64,000 nucleotides of DNA from assembly GCF_018555385.1 (NCBI RefSeq), contig NZ_JAFEJS010000003.1, forward strand, positions 1-64,000. The letters run 5' to 3'. This stretch comes from Bifidobacterium santillanense. GTDB lineage: Bacteria > Actinomycetota > Actinomycetes > Actinomycetales > Bifidobacteriaceae. The number at the start of each line of letters is the position of its first letter. Within the stretch, counting starts at the first letter, position 1. Of the stretch, positions 46,010 through 54,826 are shown piece by piece. Position numbers and translations under genes: made by a program. The notes under the pieces were generated by a model. That model was not told the origin of the DNA and made no database searches. It was given only the letters and a program-made list of their open reading frames with translations.

Positions 46010-47212
46010 ATGAAACGTACGGGGAAACGTACGGAACACGGATCCGACGGGTTCATGACGCGCGACATCGCGGTCATCATGGCCGCCGCGTTCTTCTACA
46101 TGTCCGGCACGATGCTGGCGACCCCGCTGATCGTCGGCTATGCGCACTCGTTGGGCGCGGGCGGCGAGTTCGCCGGGATGATCGCCGGCACGATGAACAT
46201 CGTCTCGCTGTTCTGCCGACCGTGGGCCGGCCGCCTGTGCGACCGGGTCTCGCTGCGCCGGTTCGCGATGCTCGCGCTCGCGCTCCTCATCGCGGCGAAC
46301 GGCTGGTACGCGTGCGCGCCCGGCCCGGCGTCGGTCATGGCCGCGCGCATCGTCAACGGCGTCGGGTTCTCCTGCCTGTCCGTGTGCCTGGCGGCGTGGC
46401 TGACCGCGCTGATCCCGCTGGAGCACATCGGCAAGGGCATGGGCTACTACGGCATGGTCAACGCGCTGGCGATGGCGTTGGGCCCGGCCGCCGGCATCGC
46501 GGTGCGGCGCATGCTCGGCTATCGCGCGGCGTTCGCGCTGTCCGCGATCGGGATGGTCGTGGCGCTGGCGCTGGTCGCGCTCGTGCGGAGCGACGCGACC
46601 CGCCATGGACCGGCACGACCGGCACGCACAACCGAGACGACGACCCTGCGCGAGCGCGTCGAGCGCACGATCTCGATTCCCGTGATCCCGGTCGCGCTCG
46701 TCTTCATGCTGTTCGCGATCCCCTACTGCGCGACGCAGTCCTACATCGTCACGTACGTGGAGGCTCGCCGCCTGCCGGTGGAGGTGGGCCTGTTCTTCCC
46801 GTTGTACGCGGCCGCGCTGCTGGTGCTGCGCGTCGCGATGCGCAACGAGTTCGACCGGCGTCCGTTCCGCTGGTTCCTCTCGCTGTGCGCGGGCTCGATG
46901 CTCGTCTCGCTCGGCGCGATGACCGTGATGCGCGGCGACCTGATGATGCTCGTCGCCGCCGTGTTCATGGCCGCCTCCTACGGCCTGATGAGTTCGGTGA
47001 GCCAGTCCGACGCGGTGCGCCTCGCCGGCGAGGGCCACGGAGGCCGAGGCAACGCCACGTACTACATCGGCCTCGATCTCGGCATGGCGCTGGGACCGAT
47101 CATCGGCGGCTGGCTGTACGCCAACGTCGCCATCGCCTGGTTCTACCCGGCGCTGATGCTCACGATGCCGATCGCCGTGATCGGCTACCTCATCATGTCG
47201 CGGAAGCGGTAG
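46010..47212 (+). CDS. MFS transporter divergent from the LysR regulator
   Basis: A 400-aa permease with twelve helices. The helix 2-3 loop reads WAGRLCDRVSLRR, a variant MFS signature. Its short central loop carries Thr/Arg-rich residues. It resembles sugar or drug efflux MFS proteins; the substrate is unknown. GAGGGAAGTG lies upstream of the ATG. The first codons contain CGTACG twice, recalling the hairpin family found elsewhere, so translation could start instead at MTRDIAVI (46055), although no ribosome site precedes it. Control by the divergent LysR protein is likely. Confidence 0.85.
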   Translation: MKRTGKRTEHGSDGFMTRDIAVIMAAAFFYMSGTMLATPLIVGYAHSLGAGGEFAGMIAGTMNIVSLFCRPWAGRLCDRVSLRRFAMLALALLIAANGWYACAPGPASVMAARIVNGVGFSCLSVCLAAWLTALIPLEHIGKGMGYYGMVNALAMALGPAAGIAVRRMLGYRAAFALSAIGMVVALALVALVRSDATRHGPARPARTTETTTLRERVERTISIPVIPVALVFMLFAIPYCATQSYIVTYVEARRLPVEVGLFFPLYAAALLVLRVAMRNEFDRRPFRWFLSLCAGSMLVSLGAMTVMRGDLMMLVAAVFMAASYGLMSSVSQSDAVRLAGEGHGGRGNATYYIGLDLGMALGPIIGGWLYANVAIAWFYPALMLTMPIAVIGYLIMSRKR

Positions 47213-47227
47213 CGAAAGCAGCGAAAA

Positions 47228-47262
47228 CGGCTCCCTCCCGGGCGGTACCGGGTAGGGAGCCG
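47228..47262 (+). terminator. Hairpin after the MFS gene
   Basis: CGGCTCCCT-CCCGG pairs with CCGGG-t-AGGGAGCCG around a short loop, 15 bp after the MFS stop. It lies between convergent genes and may serve both. There is no T-run. Confidence 0.6.
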
Positions 47263-47336
47263 GAATCCGGTCATCGAGAGGCCATCGCGGGACCGCAACG
47301 GGGTCCGCCCGCCTCACCGATGACCGGTCGGATCAA

Positions 47337-50321
47337 TCATCGGACGGCCGATTCGACCGTCACCATGGCCGCGGCGGCCCTGCGGCGCCTGACGAACCGA
47401 CGCACGGCGAGGATCTCGAGGCCGGCCAGCGCCGCGCCGAGCACCACGTCGGCCGCGATCATCGCGATCAGCCAGACCGGCGTCGGGTCGTCCGGCTCGC
47501 CGTCGGCGTACAGCCAGCTGTTCACATCGGTGTAGAGGATGTTGTGGGCGGCGGTGCGCATCGCCTTGAGCGAGGTCGCGGAATGGTCGGTGATGGTGTT
47601 GAGGCCGTCGATGGTGGCGAGCATCGCGTCGGTGCCGGAGCGGATCAGCTGGTCGCCCACCTGATAGCCGAAGGTGCCGAAGTAGTCGGTCTCCACCATG
47701 CCACGGAAGCCCCATTCGCCGCGCAGCACGTCGCGGGTCAGGTGCGTGTCGGCCGCGGAGTACCCGTTGCCGAGGTAGTTGAACGAGGTCATCACCGCGG
47801 TCGCACCGCCGTCCTTGACGGCCATCTCGAACGGCTTGAAGTAGATCTCGCGCATCGTCTGCTCGTCGGCCCACGTACACAGCATCGACACGCGGTTGGC
47901 CTCCTGGTCGTTCAGCGCGAAGTGCTTGATGAACGGGTAGACGCCCTTGGCGCGGGCTCCGGCGACCTCCTGCGCGGCCATGACGCCGGACAGCACGCCG
48001 TCCTCGGAGAAGTACTCGAAGTTGCGTCCCGCGTACGGGGTGCGGTGGATGTTCATGGCGGGCGCGTACCAGCCGGTCACGTTCATCTCGCGGGCCATGT
48101 CGCCGATGGTCTCGCCGAACTCGCGCGCCAGCTCCTTGCTGAACGTGTTCGCGACGGACACACCCGAGGGCAGGCCGATCGAGCCGACGCCGGTGAAGTT
48201 GTTGTTGAGCGTCGAGGGGCCGTCGACGTCGGTCTGGCGGACCTTGCCGATCGAGTCAATGGCGGCGGTGCCGTAGCCGGCGAAGGCGATGAGCTGGTTC
48301 ATGTCGTCGAAGCTCAGCTGGTCGAGCAGCTTGTCCCACTGCGGGTCGTCGTAGTCCTTGCCGTACAGCTGGTACAGGCTCACGCCGTTTTTCGCCTTGG
48401 TGACGGGCATCTCGTCCGAGTCGGAGTTCTCGTTCTCGTAGTTGGAGGCGTTGACGAAGCCGTCCTTGTACTTGTCCGGCATCGAGAAGTCGGTCGGCGC
48501 GGCCGTGGCCTCGTCGAGGTTCGCGAAGTGATTGGCGCGCGAGAGGGTCGTGAACGTCGGCTTGATGTCGTCGAACCGGTTGGTGGCGGCCTCGGCGTCG
48601 GAGGAGCGGCGGCTGTCGCCGGAGTAGGTGATGGTCTCGGGCACGTTCACCGTGCGGGAGTCGATGACGGTATGCGAGTCGGCGTTGATGGAGATCGTGT
48701 AGTCACCCTTGTCGAGTACGTACGCCTTGGCGCCGTCGGCGTCATAGGAGGCCATGTCCTCGTCCTTGACGGAGAAGGAGACGGTGGTCGATTCGCCGGG
48801 TTCGAGCGTCTTGGTCTTCGCGATGTCGATGAGGTTGGCGGAGGCCTTCTCGATGCCGCCGTTGACGTACGGCGGGTTGTAGTACACCTCGACGGTGTCC
48901 TTGCCGGCGGTCCCGCCGGTGTTGGTGACGGTCACGTCGAAGGTGATCCTGCCGCCGGAGTACGTCACGTCGCCCATCTTCTGATTGAACGTGGTGTAGC
49001 TCAGTCCGTAGCCGAACGGGTACTGCACGACGGCGTCGTAGTCGATGGCGCCCTCGTCGTCGGCGGTCTCGTAGTACTTGTAGCCCACGTAGATGCCTTC
49101 GACGTAGTCGACGAAGCTCGGCGTCATTGTGATGCTCTGTCCGTGATGGTTCGACTTGACGGCGAACCCGTCCATGTTGTCGTACTGGAACTGGCCGAAG
49201 TTGTTGCCCCACGGCGCCTTGGAGAAGTCGCGCAGGAAGGTGTCTGCGGTGCGGCCGGAGGGATTGGTCGCGCCGGTCAGCACCTCGCCGAGCGCGGTGA
49301 AGCCGGCCTGGCCCGCGGGCGGCGCCCACAGCACCGACGTGATCTGCGGATAGTCGTCGACGAAGCCCAGGTTCATCGTGTTGGCGCCGTTGTAGACGAG
49401 GACCACGTGGTCGAAGTTCCTCGTGACCAGATCGATCATGTCGCGTTCGGTGCGCGAGAGGTCGAGGTAGCCCTGTCCGTCCTCGAAGTCGTCGTAGTCG
49501 GCGGAGTTGTTGCGGTAGACGGTCGCGGCGCCGTCGGCGGCGTCATCGGGGTCGTCCGGCTCGAGGATCGCGGCCTTGCCGGCGCCGGACTGGCGGATCG
49601 TGCCGATGTCGCCCATGTCGTCGGGCAGGTCGAAGCCCTCGCCGCCGGAACGGCCGAGCACGACGACGGCCGTGTCGGAGAACGCCTTGGCGTCGGCGAT
49701 GAGCTTGTCGCCGTAGGTGGCGGCGGGCGGTTCGGGCAGGGTGAGGTCCTGCGTGGTCGAATTGGAGACGGGGCGGTCCGCACGGTACTTCGTGTAGAAC
49801 CGCGACAGCTCCTTGTTGGTCGTGATGCCGGCGTCGGCAAGGCCCTGCAGGATCGAGACGGTGTCGTACTGGTCGTTCATCGAGCCGGATCCGGTGCCGC
49901 CGTAGATCGGGTTGGTGGAGGCCCAGCCGAACACGTTGACCTTGTGCGAGTCGGCGGCGAGCGGCAGGGTGCCGTCGTCGTTCCTGAGCAGCGTGATGCC
50001 CTCGCGTTCGATGTCCACCGCGAGCTTGTTGGTCTTCGTGATGGTCGCCTCGGTCAGTTCGTGCTTGGCGGCGGTGGCCATCGTCACCATCGTGTTGAGC
50101 GGGCCCGTGAGCATCATCGACACGGACACCAGCGCGGCGACGCCGACCGCCACCCAAGCGGTCGAATGCGTCAGCTTGCGCGCGGCCTCATCACGCACGG
50201 TCCTGCGGTTGACCGCGACGGTCACGATCAGCGCGAGCGCCAGGAACACGGCGATGGCGATCAGCTCGCCTCGGATGGATTGGATGGTCGCGATGACGTC
50301 GGCCCACTCTATCTGCAGCAT
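47337..50321 (-). CDS. Membrane-anchored GH3 glycosidase with permuted domain order
   Basis: A 994-aa protein. Two N-terminal helices (ELIAIAVFLALALIVTVAVN and STAWVAVGVAALVSVSMMLTG) and one near the C-terminus (VWLIAMIAADVVLGAALAGL) anchor it. Between them the order is reversed: the GH3 C-terminal sandwich (from ITLLRNDDGTLPL) and FnIII-like domain (TFDVTVTNTGGTAGKDTVEV) come first. The catalytic barrel comes last, with NIHRTPYAGRNFEYFSEDG, IKHFALNDQE and the nucleophile Asp in GMVETDYFG. The catalytic part should face outside. AAGGAGGAAGAACC before the ATG sets the start. The two-block control region shared with the other GH3 gene lies upstream. Confidence 0.9.
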   Translation of the reverse strand: MLQIEWADVIATIQSIRGELIAIAVFLALALIVTVAVNRRTVRDEAARKLTHSTAWVAVGVAALVSVSMMLTGPLNTMVTMATAAKHELTEATITKTNKLAVDIEREGITLLRNDDGTLPLAADSHKVNVFGWASTNPIYGGTGSGSMNDQYDTVSILQGLADAGITTNKELSRFYTKYRADRPVSNSTTQDLTLPEPPAATYGDKLIADAKAFSDTAVVVLGRSGGEGFDLPDDMGDIGTIRQSGAGKAAILEPDDPDDAADGAATVYRNNSADYDDFEDGQGYLDLSRTERDMIDLVTRNFDHVVLVYNGANTMNLGFVDDYPQITSVLWAPPAGQAGFTALGEVLTGATNPSGRTADTFLRDFSKAPWGNNFGQFQYDNMDGFAVKSNHHGQSITMTPSFVDYVEGIYVGYKYYETADDEGAIDYDAVVQYPFGYGLSYTTFNQKMGDVTYSGGRITFDVTVTNTGGTAGKDTVEVYYNPPYVNGGIEKASANLIDIAKTKTLEPGESTTVSFSVKDEDMASYDADGAKAYVLDKGDYTISINADSHTVIDSRTVNVPETITYSGDSRRSSDAEAATNRFDDIKPTFTTLSRANHFANLDEATAAPTDFSMPDKYKDGFVNASNYENENSDSDEMPVTKAKNGVSLYQLYGKDYDDPQWDKLLDQLSFDDMNQLIAFAGYGTAAIDSIGKVRQTDVDGPSTLNNNFTGVGSIGLPSGVSVANTFSKELAREFGETIGDMAREMNVTGWYAPAMNIHRTPYAGRNFEYFSEDGVLSGVMAAQEVAGARAKGVYPFIKHFALNDQEANRVSMLCTWADEQTMREIYFKPFEMAVKDGGATAVMTSFNYLGNGYSAADTHLTRDVLRGEWGFRGMVETDYFGTFGYQVGDQLIRSGTDAMLATIDGLNTITDHSATSLKAMRTAAHNILYTDVNSWLYADGEPDDPTPVWLIAMIAADVVLGAALAGLEILAVRRFVRRRRAAAAMVTVESAVR

Positions 50322-50387
50322 GGTTCTTCCTCCTTGACTCCGGCTGCGATGTTTCCGCTTTCGGTTCGACACGTCCTTGTCGTCGAT

Positions 50388-50469
50388 GTCGTTGGTTCGA
50401 TTGTGGCCGAAGCGCGGCCGCCGTGACCCCGTGTATGCCCATCCTGTCGTTTCGCGTGCATATTCTGCA
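50388..50469 (-). promoter_or_regulatory. Two-block control region shared by the GH3 genes, copy 2
   Basis: GGTTCGATTGTGGCCGAA (block 1, 50388-50414) and CCCATCCTGTCGTT with GCATATTCTGCA (block 2, 50437-50469) repeat the arrangement found at 44667-44750. It begins 66 bp upstream of the membrane-anchored GH3 gene. Confidence 0.65.
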
Positions 50470-50491
50470 CGACTCGCCATACCCGTCATCA

Positions 50492-50789
50492 GCGTACGTT
50501 CCGTGTGGCCAACGACGGCCACGTCACAGGGAACGTACGCTCAGACGGCGTCAGCATACGGTTTGCGTGGCCAACCGGCCGATGACCACAGGGAACGTAC
50601 GCTCAGACAGTGTCAGCATACGGTTTGCGTGGCTAGCCAGTCGATGACCCCGGAAAACGTACGGATGGATGGACTCGGCGTACGTTCCGTGTGGTCGGGT
50701 GCCGGATGACCACAAAGGACGTACGCTCCGGCCACCCCATGCATACGGCTCCCGTGGTCAACCGTCACGGAGCCACACGGAACGTACGG
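50492..50789. repeat. Tandem array of five CGTACG-type hairpins, 62-bp period
   Basis: Hairpins of about 49 bases start at 50492, 50554, 50616, 50678 and 50741. Each opens with GCGTACGTTCCGTGTGG or the variant GCATACGGTTTGCGTGG and closes with a GGGAACGTACGC-like complement. Linkers are about 13 bases (for example TCAGACGGCGTCA). The array fills most of the 532-bp gap between the divergent GH3 and kinase genes. Confidence 0.85.
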
Positions 50790-50853
50790 ATACGGGACGG
50801 CGACAACGCCCCGCACGATGGCGGTTCGGGGGGCGATGGATAGGATGGGTCGT

Positions 50854-53247
50854 ATGAGTGATTTGAACGCGTTGACCCTTGAGCTGGGCGAGGTGGTGGG
50901 CGGCTACACCCTCATCTCCCGCCTCGGTTCAGGCGCCATGGGCTCGGTGTGGCGTGTGAGCGACGATGGCGGACAGGTGTACGCGATGAAGATCCTGCGC
51001 GATTCGCTGTCCGACGAGGGGGACGCCGGCACCAAACCCCAGCAGGACCCGAACCTCAAGGAGAACGTCACCGCCCGCGAGCGCCTGCGTCGCGAGGCGA
51101 TGGCCCTGAAGCGCGTGAACCATCCGGGCGTGTGCGGCATCGTCGACATGGAGCTCGACGATGCGCTCGCGTTCATCGTCACCGAGCTGATCGAGGGCAG
51201 GAACCTCAAGGACGACGTGGCCGCGAACGGCCGTTACGTGGGCGACGATCTGGAGCGGCTCGCCCGCAAACTCATCGAGGCAGTGAAGGCCGTGCACGCG
51301 GCCGGCATCGTGCATCGCGATATCAAGCCGACGAACGTGATGATCTCGGCGACCGGCCCGATCCTGGTCGATTTCGGCATCGCGATGGGCGAGGGCGAGA
51401 GCCATGTGACGCGCACGGGCCTGGTGATGGGCACGCCGGGGTTCATCGCCCCGGAGATCATCGAGGGCGCGGAGTCGAACGAGGCGACGGACTGGTGGTC
51501 GGTGGCCTCGGTCCTCGCGTTCGCGGCGATGGGCGAGCCGGTGTTCGGCACGAAGCCGATGATGGCGGTGCTCGAGCGCGAGGCGTCGGGTAACGCGAAT
51601 CTCGCCGGCCTGCCCACGCACACGCTCACCGCGTTCAGGAGCGCCCTCAACCCCGATCCGTCGAAGCGCTGCACGCCGGATCAGCTGCTGCACGCGATCG
51701 CGCTGGACGCGTTGAATCCGCTGGCCGGCGACGCGACGGGCGCGGATGGAAACGGGGTGGTGCACCCTTTTGGCCGTGATGGCAGTGAAGCCGGCGACGC
51801 CGGGACCGGCGCCGTCAGCACGCGCACGCTCTGGCCGGGCGCGTCCGGCGATGACGACGCGACGGCCGTGCTGGGCGATTCCGGCTCGAACGCACTGGCG
51901 GCCACCCGCGCGCTGACGCCGGACCAGTGCACGGTCGCCCTGCCGAGCGACCGTCTGGGTCCGGGCGATGTGCCGGGACTGCTCTGCCCTCCCCCGCCGC
52001 CCGGCGCGACCAAGGTGATGCCCGTCGACGGCGTCGCCTCGGGCGAGTCCCGCCCGTCGGTTCCGACGGCCGCGACGGCATCGCCGACCCCGGCGGAACC
52101 GTACGATCCCCACGACGGCATGGCCGACAATCCCGCGGCCCGTCCCGTGCTGCGGCGCATCGCGAACAACGCGAACCAGCCGATTGCAGGTACGTCTGCG
52201 CCCTCGCCGCGCATCGCGCAGTCGGGTCAGTTCGCCCAGGTGCGTCCGGCCCGCCCCCGCGCGGCCGCCGCCCAAGGCTCGTCCGCCGAGATACCGCCGG
52301 CGTACGTGCCGGCATCGGGCGCCAAGACGAATCCGTCCGGCCAATCGGACGACGCCGAGGCGAGCCGTCCGGCCGCGACCACGGTGATGCCGACGGCGCA
52401 ACCGCGGTCGATCACCCGGCAGCCGCGCACGCAGCAGAATACGGCTGTCATGTCGCCGATCCCACTGCATCCGGGCCAGCGTCCGGCGCCTCAGCCGGAG
52501 CCGCTGTTCCCGCCGCGAAACCCGCGTGACGGCCAGTCGACGCAGGTCCTTCCGCCGACGCAGACCGCACAGGCCACGCAGCCCCAGCAGGGCACGGTGC
52601 CGGAGTTCCTGCGCACACCGCCGCAGGGCGTGCCGCAGGATATGCCTCCGGTGATGCCGCTGCCGATGGACCAGCGCGGCCCGAGTCACGCGAACGCGGC
52701 CGATCTCACGCGCGACCGCTATCTCGCGCGCGGCCCGCTGCCGTTGGCCGTGATGGCCGTGATCCCGGCGATCGGCGCCGTGTTCTGGCCGGCGGCCGGG
52801 CTCATCGTCGCGGCCGTGCTGTTCTGGCTGCTGTTCACGGTCGGCTACAGCGACACCGCCCAGCTCGACCGCGAGTCGCGCCGCGGCGGCGAGCGCAAGG
52901 GGTCGGACGGCGCCCTGCGCCTGATCCAGCTGCCGTGGCATCTGGTCAAGGCGCTGGTCGCGGCGCTCGCGCGCACGGCGCAGTTCGCACTGGTCTACGT
53001 GTTGTGCCTGGTGTTCGCGGTGGTCGCGCTCAAGCTGCCGTGGTATCCGATGCCGACGCCGAACGGCTATTGGCCGTATCAGATCCCGTGGCTGGCCGAC
53101 GACGGCCCGTTCACCTCGACGTCGCTGGTCGCGGCCGGCATGGCGGCGATCGCGTGGATCCTCACGTCGCTGTGGCCGTATTCGGACACGCTGCGTCTGG
53201 CGGCGGGGGCGCTGCGCGGGCGCCCGGCGAATCAGCCCAGCGTGTAA
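50854..53247 (+). CDS. Membrane Ser/Thr protein kinase (PknB-like) with TQ-rich linker
   Basis: A 797-aa protein. The kinase domain (18-300) is complete: GSGAMGSV (25-32), Lys46 in YAMKIL, HRDIKPTN (154-161), DFG (173-175) and GTPGFIAPE. A long Pro/Ala/Thr-rich linker (300-625) holds repeated Thr-x-hydrophobic-Met/Leu motifs (TKVMP, TTVMP, TQVLP). About four C-terminal helices follow, with no extracellular PASTA domains, unlike PknB. The start MSDLNALTLE is chosen over two upstream Met codons because the kinase fold begins soon after. The linker motifs could be autophosphorylation or FHA-docking sites. The DsbA-like gene follows 135 bp on. Confidence 0.9.
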   Translation: MSDLNALTLELGEVVGGYTLISRLGSGAMGSVWRVSDDGGQVYAMKILRDSLSDEGDAGTKPQQDPNLKENVTARERLRREAMALKRVNHPGVCGIVDMELDDALAFIVTELIEGRNLKDDVAANGRYVGDDLERLARKLIEAVKAVHAAGIVHRDIKPTNVMISATGPILVDFGIAMGEGESHVTRTGLVMGTPGFIAPEIIEGAESNEATDWWSVASVLAFAAMGEPVFGTKPMMAVLEREASGNANLAGLPTHTLTAFRSALNPDPSKRCTPDQLLHAIALDALNPLAGDATGADGNGVVHPFGRDGSEAGDAGTGAVSTRTLWPGASGDDDATAVLGDSGSNALAATRALTPDQCTVALPSDRLGPGDVPGLLCPPPPPGATKVMPVDGVASGESRPSVPTAATASPTPAEPYDPHDGMADNPAARPVLRRIANNANQPIAGTSAPSPRIAQSGQFAQVRPARPRAAAAQGSSAEIPPAYVPASGAKTNPSGQSDDAEASRPAATTVMPTAQPRSITRQPRTQQNTAVMSPIPLHPGQRPAPQPEPLFPPRNPRDGQSTQVLPPTQTAQATQPQQGTVPEFLRTPPQGVPQDMPPVMPLPMDQRGPSHANAADLTRDRYLARGPLPLAVMAVIPAIGAVFWPAAGLIVAAVLFWLLFTVGYSDTAQLDRESRRGGERKGSDGALRLIQLPWHLVKALVAALARTAQFALVYVLCLVFAVVALKLPWYPMPTPNGYWPYQIPWLADDGPFTSTSLVAAGMAAIAWILTSLWPYSDTLRLAAGALRGRPANQPSV

Positions 53248-53382
53248 TTCACGTGGAATTCAACCGTCGGCCGGCGCGCACGGAAGGCCGACGGCTAGAC
53301 TTGCGACAAGATCGTCCGATATGTCTCGTATCGACATATCCCATTGCCTGATTTTCGATCGTCCGGGGAAAGGAACGCATCC

Positions 53383-54354
53383 ATGGCGAACGCCGACAAG
53401 ACAGACAAGCGCAAGACCCGCGCCGCACGCCGCGCCGCGGAGGAGGCAGCCGCCAAGGCCCGTGCCGAGCAGGCGGCGAAGGAGCGCAAGCAGCAGACCA
53501 TCATCGGCGCGATCGTGGTCGTCGTGGTCATCGCGCTGGTCGCGGTCGCCGGATTCGCGATCTGGCGTTCGCACAACTCCAGCACCGCCTCGGACAGTCT
53601 GACGGTCGACGAGGCGTACTCGCAGCTGCAGGCGGTCAAGACCAAGCCGAGCACCGCCGACGAGAAGGGCGGCATCCTGCTGTCCAAGGACGGCGTGAAC
53701 GAGAAGATCGACGACGTGCCGACCGTCGCGGTCTACATGGACTTCATGTGCTCCGGCTGCGGCAACTTCGAGCGCACCGCCGGCGAGACGATCACCAAGC
53801 TGGTCGAGGCCGGCCAGATCAACCTCGAACTGCATCCGATGTCGTTCGGCGACCGCTGGAGCAGCGACGAGTACTCGACGCGCGCCGCGAACATGCTGCT
53901 CTCGATCACCGAGCAGGACAAGGACGCGAGCCACATCCTCGGCTTCATCACGAACATGTACGCCAAGAGCTTCCAGCCCGAGGAGAACTCCGGCAAGAAG
54001 ACCTCCGACGAGCAGATGAAGCAGCAGGCCGTCAAGGCCGGCGTCTCGCAGCAGGTCGCCGACGCGGCCGTGACCGACAAGTACACCGACTGGCTCGACG
54101 CGATCAACACGTACACCCCCAAGCGCACCGAGCTGCTCAACGTCTCCGGCCAGCTCAAGGGCTCGATGACCACGCCGACCGTCACGATCAACGGCAACTT
54201 CTGGGACATGAACCAGCTGTCCACCGCCGATCTGACCGCCGACGAGGGGCTGGTCGAGGCGCTGGGCCTCAAGGACGACCAGGTCGGAGTCGAGGGCCAG
54301 CTGCCCTCGATCGGCGCGGACGGCAAGCCGGTCTCCCTGACCACCGGCGAGTAG
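53383..54354 (+). CDS. Membrane-tethered DsbA-like thiol oxidoreductase
   Basis: A 323-aa type II membrane protein. A Lys/Arg/Ala-rich cytoplasmic tail (1-38) precedes one helix (39-61). Outside is a thioredoxin-fold DsbA domain with the active-site pair CSGC (123-126) in VYMDFMCSGCGNFER and the cis-Pro segment SMTTPTVTINGNFWD. It would form or isomerise disulfides in exported proteins. The start ATG has GGGGAAAGG upstream; an upstream in-frame ATG is less likely. A strong hairpin and tRNA-Thr follow. Confidence 0.9.
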   Translation: MANADKTDKRKTRAARRAAEEAAAKARAEQAAKERKQQTIIGAIVVVVVIALVAVAGFAIWRSHNSSTASDSLTVDEAYSQLQAVKTKPSTADEKGGILLSKDGVNEKIDDVPTVAVYMDFMCSGCGNFERTAGETITKLVEAGQINLELHPMSFGDRWSSDEYSTRAANMLLSITEQDKDASHILGFITNMYAKSFQPEENSGKKTSDEQMKQQAVKAGVSQQVADAAVTDKYTDWLDAINTYTPKRTELLNVSGQLKGSMTTPTVTINGNFWDMNQLSTADLTADEGLVEALGLKDDQVGVEGQLPSIGADGKPVSLTTGE

Positions 54355-54376
54355 ACCGGGCGGAACGGGTCGCTCA

Positions 54377-54415
54377 CAGGGGCTCCCCGCGGCATGGTGT
54401 CGCGGGGAGCCCCTG
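54377..54415 (+). terminator. Terminator of the DsbA-like gene
   Basis: CAGGGGCTCCCCGCG (54377-54391) pairs perfectly with CGCGGGGAGCCCCTG (54401-54415) around nine bases, 22 bp after the stop codon. The 15-bp stem is very stable; the T-run is weak. Confidence 0.7.
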
Positions 54416-54470
54416 TAGTATGCTGGTAGCCCGTGCATGCGCCGCCCGGCGCGGATGAACGCGTGCCCAA

Positions 54471-54544
54471 GCCTCTTTAGCTCAGATGGCCAGAGCGGCC
54501 GCCTTGTAAGCGGCAGGTCGTCGGTTCGATCCCGACAAGAGGCT
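54471..54544 (+). tRNA. tRNA-Thr (anticodon TGT)
   Basis: The acceptor stem GCCTCTT (54471-54477) pairs with AAGAGGC (54537-54543), followed by discriminator T. The D arm (AGCTCAGATGGCCAGAGC), the anticodon stem GCCGC/GCGGC with loop CTTGTAA (anticodon TGT at 54505-54507), and the T arm GTCGGTTCGATCCCGAC are all regular. CCA is not encoded. It reads ACA codons (and perhaps ACG by wobble), which are rare in this GC-rich genome. Confidence 0.95.
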
Positions 54545-54691
54545 CGTCGTGCCCCCGAAAGGTGTACACTGTATGTGCGCCGGGGGTGCCGAACAATACT
54601 TAACACGGGTAAGTCGCCTGGGAGCCTTCCCCCCGATTACGGTTTCCTGGGCAGGGCAGGAGCGTCCCCCAACCAGCTCCAGCCCAATTTC

Positions 54692-54738
54692 AAGGGGGCG
54701 GGAACTTCCCCTTCTCTCCCGCCCCCTTTTTTCTTTTT
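54692..54738 (+). terminator. Intrinsic terminator downstream of tRNA-Thr
   Basis: AAGGGGGCGGGA (54692-54703) pairs perfectly with TCCCGCCCCCTT (54717-54728), followed by a long T-rich run (TTTTCTTTTTCTT). This is the clearest intrinsic terminator in the window. Confidence 0.85.
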
Positions 54739-54826
54739 CTTCGCACCTGATGCGCTACGATGGGCTCCGAGTGCGCCCTGTCGCCGACGAACGGCGGTTT
54801 CGGGGGCGGGAAACGAGGTTGGTGAT

